This document shows positions 24,137-31,838 of a stretch of DNA of 32,516 nucleotides, one piece after another. Positions within the stretch are counted from its first letter, which is position 1. Every line of letters starts with the position of its first letter. A program made the position numbers and the translations under genes. This DNA comes from Bacillus salacetis (GTDB taxonomy: Bacteria > Bacillota > Bacilli > Bacillales > Bacillaceae_B). The stretch is taken from NCBI RefSeq assembly GCF_003581585.1, contig NZ_QXIR01000046.1:1-32516 (forward strand), written 5' to 3'. The notes beneath the pieces are model-generated. The model did not search any database, had not been told where the DNA came from, and saw only the letters and a list, made by a program, of their open reading frames with translations.

Positions 24137-24859
24137 TTAATGGTAAAGTGACGGAGTACCAGCAGGGAGTTCATTCTTTAATGAAATATGAAGATCAAGA
24201 TTTTTATTGATGGAGGCATAGAAGACGTCATTTGAGTTGTTAACTCCCTTTTCCTGCAGCTTTTGTTTGAGCCATTGCTGGTTCACATTATATTGCTGGA
24301 GCACTTTTTCATAAATCGTTCCTTCCATGATGACAGGAACGCAAATACCGTGTGAACGGTGAGAGATGCCAAGATCCCCTGAAGTAGCAGCCCGTTTTTC
24401 AGCATTTTTATAGACACTGAGGGACCCGTTTGATTCAATGATGCCTGTTTCAACATCATCAAGGTCAAAGATGCCTTTCTCCCTCAGCATTTGCAGAATG
24501 TTATCAATAGAGTATTGAATGCTTTTTAAATTCTGGCGGATCAGTTTACCATCCTGGATGACTATCGTGGGTTCAAATGTCAGCAGCCTGCCAATTTTTC
24601 TGTTCTTAATTTTTAACTTGGAAACTGCCTTCTGCAAAAGACCGATGGCTATAATGGCCGCTCCCGTGTGAAAATGCTGGACACTCGGGTCGGCGATATC
24701 AGCACCTGCCACCGAACCAAGGGTCAAGATGATGAGGAAATCAAAGATGGGCAGTTCTCCGATTGCCCGTTTCCCCATATAGATTGTGATGAATAAAAGC
24801 AGGGGCAAAATGGTGATGATCCTGCCAAGAACAATAAGGGTTTCTTGAAAAAATTCCAT
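24137..24859 (-). CDS. DUF421 (YetF/YcaP-type) membrane protein
   Basis: The 240-residue protein has three N-terminal helices with the family pattern ITIYMGKRAIGELPIFDFLIILTLGSVAGADIADPSV, the first DUF421 block, and then a cytoplasmic domain with TFEPTIVIQDGKLIRQNL and FDLDDVETGIIESNGSLSV. In B. subtilis YetF, YrbG, YdfR and YkjA are relatives; several are spore-related, and their function is poorly known. The ATG at 24859 follows GGGAGG at a rather long spacing; a frame to 24898 exists but its extra residues are not family-like. It seems independent of the lytS operon. Confidence 0.85.
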   Translation of the reverse strand: MEFFQETLIVLGRIITILPLLLFITIYMGKRAIGELPIFDFLIILTLGSVAGADIADPSVQHFHTGAAIIAIGLLQKAVSKLKIKNRKIGRLLTFEPTIVIQDGKLIRQNLKSIQYSIDNILQMLREKGIFDLDDVETGIIESNGSLSVYKNAEKRAATSGDLGISHRSHGICVPVIMEGTIYEKVLQQYNVNQQWLKQKLQEKGVNNSNDVFYASINKNLDLHISLKNELPAGTPSLYH

Positions 24860-24974
24860 CCGAGTAGAGCCTCCCGTATGCTTTTGTCTGGATACCAATA
24901 ATTTTTCCTAGAGAGGTAAGATTATACGGAAGGTGGCGTTATGTCGGGAAAAAGATGAAAACACCTCAATCTGG

Positions 24975-25631
24975 TCAGGTGGTATGTACTCTTGCTCTTG
25001 CCTCTATAATAAGTTCATCAAAGATATCCCCAAATGGCTTCCCGGTATGTTTGGCTTCCTGGAGTTTCCGCTTGGCAAACCAGTTTTCCCCGATTGCCAC
25101 TCCTATAGGGCAATTCCTTTTCCATGGAGCGATGATCCTTTCGGTGTCATGTCCTCTTCTCAGGACAAAATCGGTTTTCAAAACCAGCTGCACAATTTCC
25201 ATGTCAGTGATCGGTCCATTGACTGCCATTTTCTTTCCTGCTATATAATCATTGGCTTTTATAAGATTGGTGGCACCTGCCAGCCCGTCACCTGCAGCGA
25301 AATGAATGTTTTTTATGCCTGACATCACGATGGCCCCAAAACAGAGGGCACATGGCTCCATCGTAGAGTAAATACTGTATTTCTTTCTGTTTTTGTTTGT
25401 TTCCAGATTATCGATTTTCAAAATGGCATTGATTTCTGCATGAGCGATTTTGTTGCTGCATACCTGACCCTCTTCATAATTTTTTTCATAAACCTTGTTT
25501 CTTCCAGTTGAAATGACTTCCCCGTTTTCATCGGTAATGGCTGCTCCGATTGGAAAAGAGCCGCTGCAATAAGCAGTCCAGGCTTCTTCAAAACATTTTT
25601 TCCATTGTTCAGGCAAACTCTCCCACATCAT
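24975..25631 (-). CDS. Zinc-dependent nucleoside/cytidine-type deaminase
   Basis: The 218-residue product has the CDA-fold zinc site: H64-A-E66 in IAHAEINAILKI, and PCALC with C94 and C97. The glutamate is the proton shuttle. The core FPIGAAITDENGEVISTGRNK is typical of the tRNA-adenosine/guanine deaminase branch, but the protein is longer than TadA or GuaD (~155), with a C-terminal extension of ~60 residues (IIAPWKRNCPIGVAIGENWFAKRK) that I do not recognise. The substrate is therefore uncertain. The ATG at 25631 has GGAGAG six bases upstream; 25628 is also an ATG. No clear partner gene. Confidence 0.85.
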   Translation of the reverse strand: MMWESLPEQWKKCFEEAWTAYCSGSFPIGAAITDENGEVISTGRNKVYEKNYEEGQVCSNKIAHAEINAILKIDNLETNKNRKKYSIYSTMEPCALCFGAIVMSGIKNIHFAAGDGLAGATNLIKANDYIAGKKMAVNGPITDMEIVQLVLKTDFVLRRGHDTERIIAPWKRNCPIGVAIGENWFAKRKLQEAKHTGKPFGDIFDELIIEARARVHTT

Positions 25632-25673
25632 GATTCACTCTCCAATCTCTGTTGTCCAATCCTTCATTATATA

Positions 25674-25792
25674 AGCTATCTTCGCATATATCGTTGCTTT
25701 CGGAAATATCCCAGGTGCGGAATTATTCCCAGTATTCCAAGTTTTACTCTCGAAAAAACACGAGCAGCTCTTTTCTTTCCTGCTCACCGGGG
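25674..25792 (-). mobile_element. Truncated MITE-like element, inverted copy 3
   Basis: On the minus strand this aligns with the second two-thirds of the intact copies: core CCGGTGAG, AAAAGAGCTGCTCG, the CACCTGGGATATTTCCG hairpin arm, and the end CAACGATATATGCGAAGATAGC. It has lost its GGCTCTTTTCG end, and the break is joined directly to a REP-like repeat at 25796. No target duplication is visible. Confidence 0.7.
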
Positions 25793-25795
25793 TCT

Positions 25796-25828
25796 GGTGA
25801 CAGGCACGCCCCGAGATTTGTCGAAACT
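25796..25828 (-). repeat. REP-like 33-bp repeat, left copy flanking csgA
   Basis: On the minus strand, TTTCGACAAATCTCGGGGCG followed by TGCCTGTCACC matches the copy at 26198-26230 (plus) at about three quarters of positions. It includes the TTTCGACAA head and the imperfect palindrome GTGCCTGTCAC. The two copies are inverted around the csgA gene. Confidence 0.7.
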
Positions 25829-25858
25829 TCTCCTTGTGTACTAATCCGGTCTGCAGTC

Positions 25859-25888
25859 TGCATATTTCATTCGTTTTTAGTCATCCTA
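25859..25888 (+). promoter_or_regulatory. Sigma-G promoter of csgA
   Basis: TGCATA (25859-25864), a 17-base spacer and CATCCTA (25882-25888) match the forespore sigma-G pattern (TGMATA and CATNHTA), 36 bases before the start codon. Confidence 0.75.
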
Positions 25889-25924
25889 ACTGTATGAAAT
25901 GCAGTATACACAGGAGGAATCGTC

Positions 25925-26176
25925 ATGGATCAGAATCTGGCTTACTTGCGAGAAGTCCTTTCCAATTACACAGAAGAAAATAGAATGATGAGAGAGATCT
26001 ACGAAAAGATTGAACATGGCCACTATCCGTCGGAGGATGCATTTGTAAGGGCCCTCAGTGAGGAAGAAGTCCGCTCACTTGAAAACATCCTTGATAATGA
26101 AATCAATCATGCAAACGAAGCAGGAGACCTGGAACGGGGATATCAGTTAAATGAGGTTTATGAACTGCTTTATTAA
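25925..26176 (+). CDS. csgA: Sigma-G-dependent spore protein CsgA
   Basis: This 83-residue acidic protein is closely like B. subtilis CsgA (82 residues), which is made in the forespore under sigma-G. The start MDQNLAYLREVLSNYTEEN, the RALSEEEVRSLENILDNEI middle and the C-terminal LNEVYELLY match the remembered CsgA pattern. Its biochemical function is unknown. It has a strong ribosome site (AGGAGG), a sigma-G type promoter and its own terminator. Inverted REP-like repeats lie on both sides, so the cassette could be mobile or simply hemmed in. Confidence 0.85.
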   Translation: MDQNLAYLREVLSNYTEENRMMREIYEKIEHGHYPSEDAFVRALSEEEVRSLENILDNEINHANEAGDLERGYQLNEVYELLY

Positions 26177-26202
26177 AAAGAGGCGCAGTGCCTCTTTTTT
26201 TT
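26175..26202 (+). terminator. csgA terminator
   Basis: AAAAAGAGGC (26175-26184) pairs with GCCTCTTTTT (26190-26199) over a 5-base loop, followed by more T. Confidence 0.93.
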
Positions 26203-26230
26203 CGACAATTTCCGGGAAGTGACTGTCACC
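26198..26230 (+). repeat. REP-like 33-bp repeat, right copy flanking csgA
   Basis: TTTTCGACAATTTCCGGGAA followed by GTGACTGTCACC ends in the perfect 11-bp palindrome GTGACTGTCAC (26219-26229). It is the inverted partner of 25796-25828 and overlaps the probable promoter of the ABC transporter genes (TGTTACAAT). Confidence 0.75.
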
Positions 26231-26275
26231 TAATCCAATATGTTACAATTAGGTTAAAAAAATGAAGGTGATGTT

Positions 26276-27067
26276 ATGGAAGTACAAGGGGAGACGGTTT
26301 TATCAATCAAAGGTCTGGAGAAGAGCTACGGGGGGAACCATGTCCTGAAGGGTATCGATTTGGAGGTCCAGAAAGGGCAGATCATCGGCTATATCGGCCC
26401 TAATGGTGCGGGGAAAAGCACGACGGTAAAGATATTGCTTGGACTGGAAAGTGCCGGCACCGGTGAGATTGAGATTTTTGGAGAAAAAGTGTCTGATAGT
26501 GATATAGATTATAAGAGAAAGATTGGCTATGTCCCCGAAATTGCGGAGATATATGACAACCTGACAGCAAGCGAGTATATGACGTTCGTCGGCGAGCTGT
26601 ATGGTATGTCCGCACAGGAAGCATCGGATAAAGCATATAAATTGATGAATATATTTGGAATGAAAAATGTCTTTCATTCGAAAATTTCTTCATATTCTAA
26701 AGGGATGAAACAGAAGGTGCTGATCATCTCAAGCCTGCTTCATGATCCTGAACTCTTATTCTTCGATGAGCCGATCAATGGGCTGGATGCCAATAGTGTA
26801 ATGATTTTCAAGGAAATCCTCGCTAAGCTGGCAGCTGAAGGGAAGACGATATTTTATTCCTCCCATATCATGGATGTGGTCGAAAAAATCAGCAGCAGGA
26901 TCATCCTGCTCCACAATGGCCGCATTGTTGCTGATGGGACTTTCAACGAATTGAAAGGACAGAATATGGAAGGTACACTGGAGCAGATTTTCAATGAGTT
27001 GACCGGTTTCAATGAGCATGGCCAGATTGCTGAGCGGTTTGTTGAAATTGTCAAAGGCGGGGTGTAA
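26276..27067 (+). CDS. ABC transporter ATP-binding protein
   Basis: The 263-residue ATPase has Walker A GPNGAGKST (~44-52), a Q-loop/GYVPEIAEIYDN segment, the ABC signature YSKGMKQK, Walker B LLFFDEP and the switch histidine in YSSHIMD. It is a class of exporter-type ATPases (CcmA/YthP-like) that pair with ABC-2 membrane proteins. The permease gene starts two bases after its stop, so they form one operon and one complex. The substrate is unknown. Its start lies ~10 bases after GAAGGTG. Confidence 0.93.
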   Translation: MEVQGETVLSIKGLEKSYGGNHVLKGIDLEVQKGQIIGYIGPNGAGKSTTVKILLGLESAGTGEIEIFGEKVSDSDIDYKRKIGYVPEIAEIYDNLTASEYMTFVGELYGMSAQEASDKAYKLMNIFGMKNVFHSKISSYSKGMKQKVLIISSLLHDPELLFFDEPINGLDANSVMIFKEILAKLAAEGKTIFYSSHIMDVVEKISSRIILLHNGRIVADGTFNELKGQNMEGTLEQIFNELTGFNEHGQIAERFVEIVKGGV

Positions 27068-27069
27068 GG

Positions 27070-28707
27070 ATGAAGGAATTTCGTACACTGCGGTTTTTGG
27101 ACTTTTTTCAATGGATATTCACTAAGCAGGGAATCGATTACAGGATACTTCGAAGAATACTGCAAGTGAAGCTGACAATGGATGGAAGACGGGTTCCGAC
27201 GATTTTTAATCAGTCCAGCAAAAAGCAGAAAGAGGATAATAATCGCTTTATTAAATCTTTATGGATTTATGCGTTATATGGTCTGTTTCTTGTCCCGATC
27301 ATGCTTATGGGAAACAGTTATCTTTTTCAAATGAGCCTGACTTTTGGAGTATTGATGTTTATCATCATGACTTCGATGATTTCCGATTTTTCTTCCGTTT
27401 TGCTGGATGTCAGGGACCGGAACATCCTTCATACGAAGCCTCTGGATAAAAGGACGATCAGTCTGGCCAAAACATTACATATTTGCATATACCTTTTCTT
27501 TTTGACAGCGGCTATTGCAGCAATTCCGCTTGCTGTGAGTATTTTTTCACATGGACCACTGTTCGCTTTGCTGTTTTTAGGGGAAATCATTCTGATGGAT
27601 TTCCTGATAGTCGTTTTGACTGCCATATTATATTTTACGATATTAAGATTTTTCGATGGGGAAAAATTAAAGGATATCATTAACTATGTACAGATTGGCC
27701 TTTCGATTGGACTGGCGGTCGGGTATCAATTCGTGGCCAGGTCGTTCGAACTGGTCGAGTTGGATATGGTATTCAATCCGGCGTGGTGGCAATTCCTGAT
27801 ACCGCCGGTCTGGTTTGCAGCACCTTTTCAACTGTTTCTGGAAGGAAGGGGCGGAGCATACATTATAGCGTTTACCATACTGGCTTTTGCTGTACCGGTC
27901 GCAGCGCTGTTCATTTATTCAAAAATGATGCCTGCCTTTGAACAGAACCTGCAGAAGCTGTCCAGCCACAGCGGCAAGGACAAGAAAACCAAACAAAGAT
28001 ATTTCAATTGGGAAGCAGGGATTGTTTGCAGGAATAGTGAAGAGCGGGCTTTTTACAGGTTTGCACGGTCGATGATGAAGACGGAAAGGGATTTTAAGCT
28101 TAAAGTCTACCCGGCACTGGGATTTTCCTTGATTTTTCCTTTCATCTTCATCTTCAATCAACTTCAGTTTGGTACATTTGAAGGCATAAGGGAGAGCAAA
28201 TGGTATTTATCACTGTACTTTTCAGTGCTGATGATTCCTAATATCATGATGATGCTGAAGTATTCAGGCAAATTCAAGGGGGCCTGGCTTTATAGAACTG
28301 CTCCGGTACAGGAACTGCGAAATCTTTATACTGGAACGATCAAAGCCTTGATTGTAAGGCTGTTCCTTCCTATCTATATACTGCTCAGTATTATTTTCAT
28401 TTTCTTATTCGGTATCCGGATTGTGGAAGATATCTTCATCATTCTTTTGAGCGGGATTCTTTATACAATTATCGGATTTGTCCTGATAAAAGGAACACTG
28501 CCCTTTTCGCATTCCTTTGAAGCTGTCCAGGAAAGTGACGGATGGAAGATCATTCCTTTTCTTCTGTTGATTGGATTGTTTCTGGGGGTTCACTTCCTTT
28601 TCACTCTTTTCAATTATGGCACCTATATATACTTAGTGCTGTTATCGATGGCGGTACTTATTTCATGGAAGTATTCTTTTAAAACAACGTGGGAAGATTT
28701 AAAGTAA
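27070..28707 (+). CDS. ABC-2 type permease subunit
   Basis: The 545-residue protein has a soluble N-terminal ~65 residues followed by about 12 hydrophobic helices in two halves, separated near residue 300-340 by a basic loop (SSHSGKDKKTKQRYFNWEAG). The TM1-TM2 region SLTFGVLMFIIMTSMISDFS and the DVRDRNILHTKPLDKRTI loop resemble YthQ-type exporter permeases of Bacilli. It is translated together with the ATPase. No solute-binding protein is present, so export is likely. A strong terminator follows. Confidence 0.85.
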   Translation: MKEFRTLRFLDFFQWIFTKQGIDYRILRRILQVKLTMDGRRVPTIFNQSSKKQKEDNNRFIKSLWIYALYGLFLVPIMLMGNSYLFQMSLTFGVLMFIIMTSMISDFSSVLLDVRDRNILHTKPLDKRTISLAKTLHICIYLFFLTAAIAAIPLAVSIFSHGPLFALLFLGEIILMDFLIVVLTAILYFTILRFFDGEKLKDIINYVQIGLSIGLAVGYQFVARSFELVELDMVFNPAWWQFLIPPVWFAAPFQLFLEGRGGAYIIAFTILAFAVPVAALFIYSKMMPAFEQNLQKLSSHSGKDKKTKQRYFNWEAGIVCRNSEERAFYRFARSMMKTERDFKLKVYPALGFSLIFPFIFIFNQLQFGTFEGIRESKWYLSLYFSVLMIPNIMMMLKYSGKFKGAWLYRTAPVQELRNLYTGTIKALIVRLFLPIYILLSIIFIFLFGIRIVEDIFIILLSGILYTIIGFVLIKGTLPFSHSFEAVQESDGWKIIPFLLLIGLFLGVHFLFTLFNYGTYIYLVLLSMAVLISWKYSFKTTWEDLK

Positions 28708-28712
28708 TGATG

Positions 28713-28752
28713 GAACCTTCTGCCGGATTTATGGGGCAGAAGGTTCTTTTTT
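28713..28752 (+). terminator. Terminator of the ABC transporter operon
   Basis: GAACCTTCTGCC (28713-28724) pairs perfectly with GGCAGAAGGTTC (28735-28746), followed by TTTTTT. Confidence 0.95.
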
Positions 28753-28847
28753 CATGTTCCTTTTTCAAGGAACCTGTGCTATTATTTAGTAATCCGAAAT
28801 ATTATTATGATGAAGAAATGATCTTCTTGCGGGAAGGTTGTTTTTAT

Positions 28848-29044
28848 TTTGTCTAGGCTCTTTTCGTAAACTTTGTTGCTATTCAATACAAATTTCAACT
28901 ATATGGTCGTAAAAACCCCGGTGAGAAAGAAAGAAAAGAGCTGCTCGTTCTTTTTCGAGAGTAAAACCTTTGTATACAGGGGAAAAATCCGACACCTGGG
29001 ATTTTTCCGCAAGCAACAATATATGCGAAAAGAGCCTTTGTCTA
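28848..29044 (+). mobile_element. MITE-like element, intact copy 2, with 8-bp target duplication
   Basis: The 181-bp element at 28856-29036 begins GGCTCTTTTCG and ends CGAAAAGAGCC, an exact 11-bp terminal inverted repeat, with TTTGTTGCT/AGCAACAA blocks inside. It is bracketed by the perfect 8-mer TTTGTCTA (28848-28855 and 29037-29044). It matches copy 1 over its whole length except for small indels. It lies between the ABC operon terminator and the MFS start and is the main content of that 375-base gap. Confidence 0.88.
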
Positions 29045-29082
29045 AAACTGCCTGAATCAAGGCATACCAGGAGGTACTAAAG

Positions 29083-30276
29083 GTGAAAGAAACATTATGG
29101 ACCAAATCATTCATTATGCTGATGATTGGTAACTTGTTTGTGTTCATGTCCTTTCAAATGTTGATACCGACCTTGCCTCCATATATTAAATCCCTTGGAG
29201 CGTCGGGGTTGGAGATAGGGCTTGTGACAACATTATTTTCCATCGGGGCAGTATTAAGCAGGCCGTTTATCGGCTTTATGCTGGAATATAAAACGAGGAA
29301 GCCGCTTGTATTGATTGGAGCTTTGTCGCTTCTGCTGATCACGTTCATCTATCCGCTGTCGCAAATTGTAGTGATCTTCCTTTTATTCCGTTTTGTACAT
29401 GGCCTTGCCTGGGGGTGGTCAACGACTGTCAATGGAACAGCGGCGGTTGATGTGGTTCCCAATTCCAGGCTTGGTGAAGGGATGGGTTACTATGGATTGT
29501 CCATTACGATTGGAATGATCGTTGCCCCGAGTCTGGGGATCTTCTTGTTCCAGGTTACTTCCTTTTCAAATTTGATTTATATTTCAGCAGTGCTTGGGAT
29601 CATCGCCCTTATACTGCTTAGTGTGGTTCATTACCAGACTCCTCAGTCAGTAAAGGAGACTAAGAAAGAGGAATTGAAATTTTCTTATTTCGGCTCACTT
29701 GTGGAGAAATCGAGCATTTATCCTGCACTCATCACGGTTATTGCTACATTCGGTTATGGTTCGATTGTGACCTTCATTGTCATTTTTGGTGAAGAGCGCG
29801 GGATCGATCAAATTTTCCTTTTCTACTTATTTAATGCCATCATGGCTTCGCTTTCCCGTCCAATTGCCGGAAAGTGGTTTGATGAGAAAGGGCCGATCGG
29901 CTTGGTGCTATTCTGCACTGCCGTAACGTTTGTGGGGATGTGGGTCTTATCATTCGCGCACTCCAACCTGTTAATCATCATTGCGGGAGTTCTGTTCGGT
30001 GTAGGATTCGGTTCTTTGATTCCGACACTTCAATCATGGGTGCTGTCCAAAACCCCGGCAAACCGCAGGGGTGTGGCAAATGGAATGTTCTTCTCATCCA
30101 TTGATCTTGGCATCGGACTGAGCGGATTGGTCTTTGGAGTCTTGGCTCAGTTTGTGGAAACAGGGACTCTATTTCAAATTTCAAGTGCCTTCCTGTTGAT
30201 TGCCATGGTTTTGACTATTAAAGAAGCCAGAGGCAGGAAACTGCAGCAGCAAACACAAGTATCAACATCAGCATAA
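29083..30276 (+). CDS. MFS transporter
   Basis: The 397-residue protein has 12 predicted helices. The loop between TM2 and TM3 carries RPFIGFMLEYKTRKP, a variant of the MFS motif A, and TM4-5 has the glycine-rich LGEGMGYYGLSITIGMIVAPSLG of drug:proton antiporters (motif C-like). The second half repeats this with RPIAGKWFDEKGP. It is therefore a probable drug or small-molecule exporter. The start is a GTG with AGGAGGT seven bases upstream. The MITE ends 46 bases before the start, so the leader, and possibly the promoter, come from the inserted element. Confidence 0.9.
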   Translation: MKETLWTKSFIMLMIGNLFVFMSFQMLIPTLPPYIKSLGASGLEIGLVTTLFSIGAVLSRPFIGFMLEYKTRKPLVLIGALSLLLITFIYPLSQIVVIFLLFRFVHGLAWGWSTTVNGTAAVDVVPNSRLGEGMGYYGLSITIGMIVAPSLGIFLFQVTSFSNLIYISAVLGIIALILLSVVHYQTPQSVKETKKEELKFSYFGSLVEKSSIYPALITVIATFGYGSIVTFIVIFGEERGIDQIFLFYLFNAIMASLSRPIAGKWFDEKGPIGLVLFCTAVTFVGMWVLSFAHSNLLIIIAGVLFGVGFGSLIPTLQSWVLSKTPANRRGVANGMFFSSIDLGIGLSGLVFGVLAQFVETGTLFQISSAFLLIAMVLTIKEARGRKLQQQTQVSTSA

Positions 30277-30281
30277 TGAGA

Positions 30282-30334
30282 GGGGACAGTCTTCAGTGCT
30301 TTAACTAACGCGCTATAGGGGACTGTCCCTTTTT
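30282..30334 (+). terminator. Probable MFS terminator built from GGGGACAGTC repeats
   Basis: GGGACAGTC (30283-30291) and GACTGTCCC (30321-30329) are exact inverted copies, 29 bases apart, followed by TTTTT. GGGGACTGTCCC at the right arm is also a local palindrome, identical in core to the centre of the 24067-24121 repeat. Confidence 0.6.
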
Positions 30335-30471
30335 GTGCTTTAAGGTGGTGAAGAAGGCTATATACTTGATGTTATGTTGTGGAAAAGAGTATGGTGTTGG
30401 GTAGGTTATTTCACAAGAAATGCAGAATATAGAAATATCTAAATAGTAAAGAAGCGAACGGAGGATTATGG

Positions 30472-31701
30472 ATGGACTTTGAGCGTAACCTGGAAAAGTA
30501 TGCAGAACTTGCTGTGAAAGCAGGCGTTAATATTCAAAAAGGACAGTTTTTGTGGATTTCAGCAGCGACCGGAACAGAGCATTTTGTCAGGAAGGTCGTT
30601 AAACAGGCTTATTTGGCAGGAGCTGGTGATGTGCACGTTCAATGGTACGATGAAGAAGTTAAGAGGACTCATTATGAACTTGCCCCTGATACTGCTTTTG
30701 AACAGTTTCCGTCATGGCTGGCCGGGGCATTTGATGAGGTTGCTGAAAAAGAGGGAGCCTTCTTGCAAATCGAAGCTGATGATCCCGATTTATTAAAAGG
30801 AATTCCTCCAAAGAGGCTGCTGGCTTTTGAAAAAGCAAAGGGCAATGCGCTTGAAAGCTTTTACGATGCCATCGAAACGGACCTCATCAGCTGGTCGATC
30901 ATTGCCATCCCTTCACAAAAGTGGGCTGATAAGGTGTTTTCAGATCTGCCTGAGGAAGAACGGATGCCTGCTTTGTGGACCACGATTTTCGAAGCGGTAA
31001 GGATAAACGAGGAAGATCCGGTTGGAGAATGGAAAAAACATATAGATGCCCTGCAGTCAAAAGCTGAAGAGTTAAATGAAAAGCATTTTTGGAAGCTTCA
31101 TTACACAGCCCCGGGAACAGATTTAACGATAGAGCTGCCGGAAAAGCATCTATGGCTGACTGGAAGCTCCACCAATAAACAAGGAACAATATTCATAGCT
31201 AATATGCCGACAGAAGAAGTGTATACGGTCCCTCTCAAAAATGGAGTGAATGGGCATGTCACCAGTACAAAACCACTCGCCTACCAGGGGAACGTCATCG
31301 AGAACTTCAAGCTTACCTTTGAAGAAGGAAAAATCATTAAAGCCGAAGCTGAGGCGGGGCAAGAATTATTGGATAAGATCCTGGAGACGGATGATGGAGC
31401 AAGCTATTTAGGCGAAGCGGCTCTCGTCCCGCATAAATCGCCTATTTCCGAAACGGGTATCTTGTTCTTCAATACACTATTTGATGAAAATGCTTCCAAT
31501 CATCTAGCGATAGGTTCCTCTTATCCAACCTGCTATGAGGGCGGCCAGAACCTTTCGGAGGAAGAAAGAAAGTCCGCAGGGCTTAATGACAGCATCGTCC
31601 ATGAGGACTTTATGATTGGGTCGGATAAAATGGATATAGAAGGGATTTATAAAGATGGTTCAAAGGAAGCGATTTTCAGGAATGGGAATTGGGCATTTTG
31701 A
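30472..31701 (+). CDS. Aminopeptidase of family M29 (AmpS/PepS type)
   Basis: This 409-residue cytosolic metallo-aminopeptidase removes N-terminal residues from peptides. Family features are NLEKYAELAVKAGVNIQKGQ at the start, IANMPTEEVYT (metal ligand E249 region), YLGEAALVPHKSPIS (E315 region), FFNTLFDENASNHLAIGSSY, and HEDFMIGSDKMDIEG near the end with His and Asp ligands. Ligand numbers are my estimates from alignment by eye. The length is typical for Bacillus AmpS. The ATG follows CGGAGGAT. It appears monocistronic, ending in a terminator. Confidence 0.93.
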   Translation: MDFERNLEKYAELAVKAGVNIQKGQFLWISAATGTEHFVRKVVKQAYLAGAGDVHVQWYDEEVKRTHYELAPDTAFEQFPSWLAGAFDEVAEKEGAFLQIEADDPDLLKGIPPKRLLAFEKAKGNALESFYDAIETDLISWSIIAIPSQKWADKVFSDLPEEERMPALWTTIFEAVRINEEDPVGEWKKHIDALQSKAEELNEKHFWKLHYTAPGTDLTIELPEKHLWLTGSSTNKQGTIFIANMPTEEVYTVPLKNGVNGHVTSTKPLAYQGNVIENFKLTFEEGKIIKAEAEAGQELLDKILETDDGASYLGEAALVPHKSPISETGILFFNTLFDENASNHLAIGSSYPTCYEGGQNLSEEERKSAGLNDSIVHEDFMIGSDKMDIEGIYKDGSKEAIFRNGNWAF

Positions 31702-31704
31702 ATG

Positions 31705-31739
31705 AAAAAGCAGGGGAATTGCCTTTCTCTGCTTTTTTT
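31705..31739 (+). terminator. Aminopeptidase terminator
   Basis: AAAAAGCAG (31705-31713) pairs with CTGCTTTTT (31729-31737), with a 15-base loop that can extend the stem, followed by T. Confidence 0.85.
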
Positions 31740-31775
31740 GTTTTTTCCATTTGGCTTCCATTAATGAAAAAAGAC

Positions 31776-31800
31776 GTTTAACTTGGCTGATGAAGGGAAT
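31776..31800 (+). promoter_or_regulatory. Sigma-B promoter of the general stress gene
   Basis: GTTTAA, a 13-base spacer and GGGAAT fit the sigma-B consensus (GTTTAA-N12-14-GGGWAW) exactly, 38 bases before the start codon. Confidence 0.85.
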
Positions 31801-31838
31801 GAAAATTAGTGAAAGCAATCTTTTGAGGAGGGATATTA

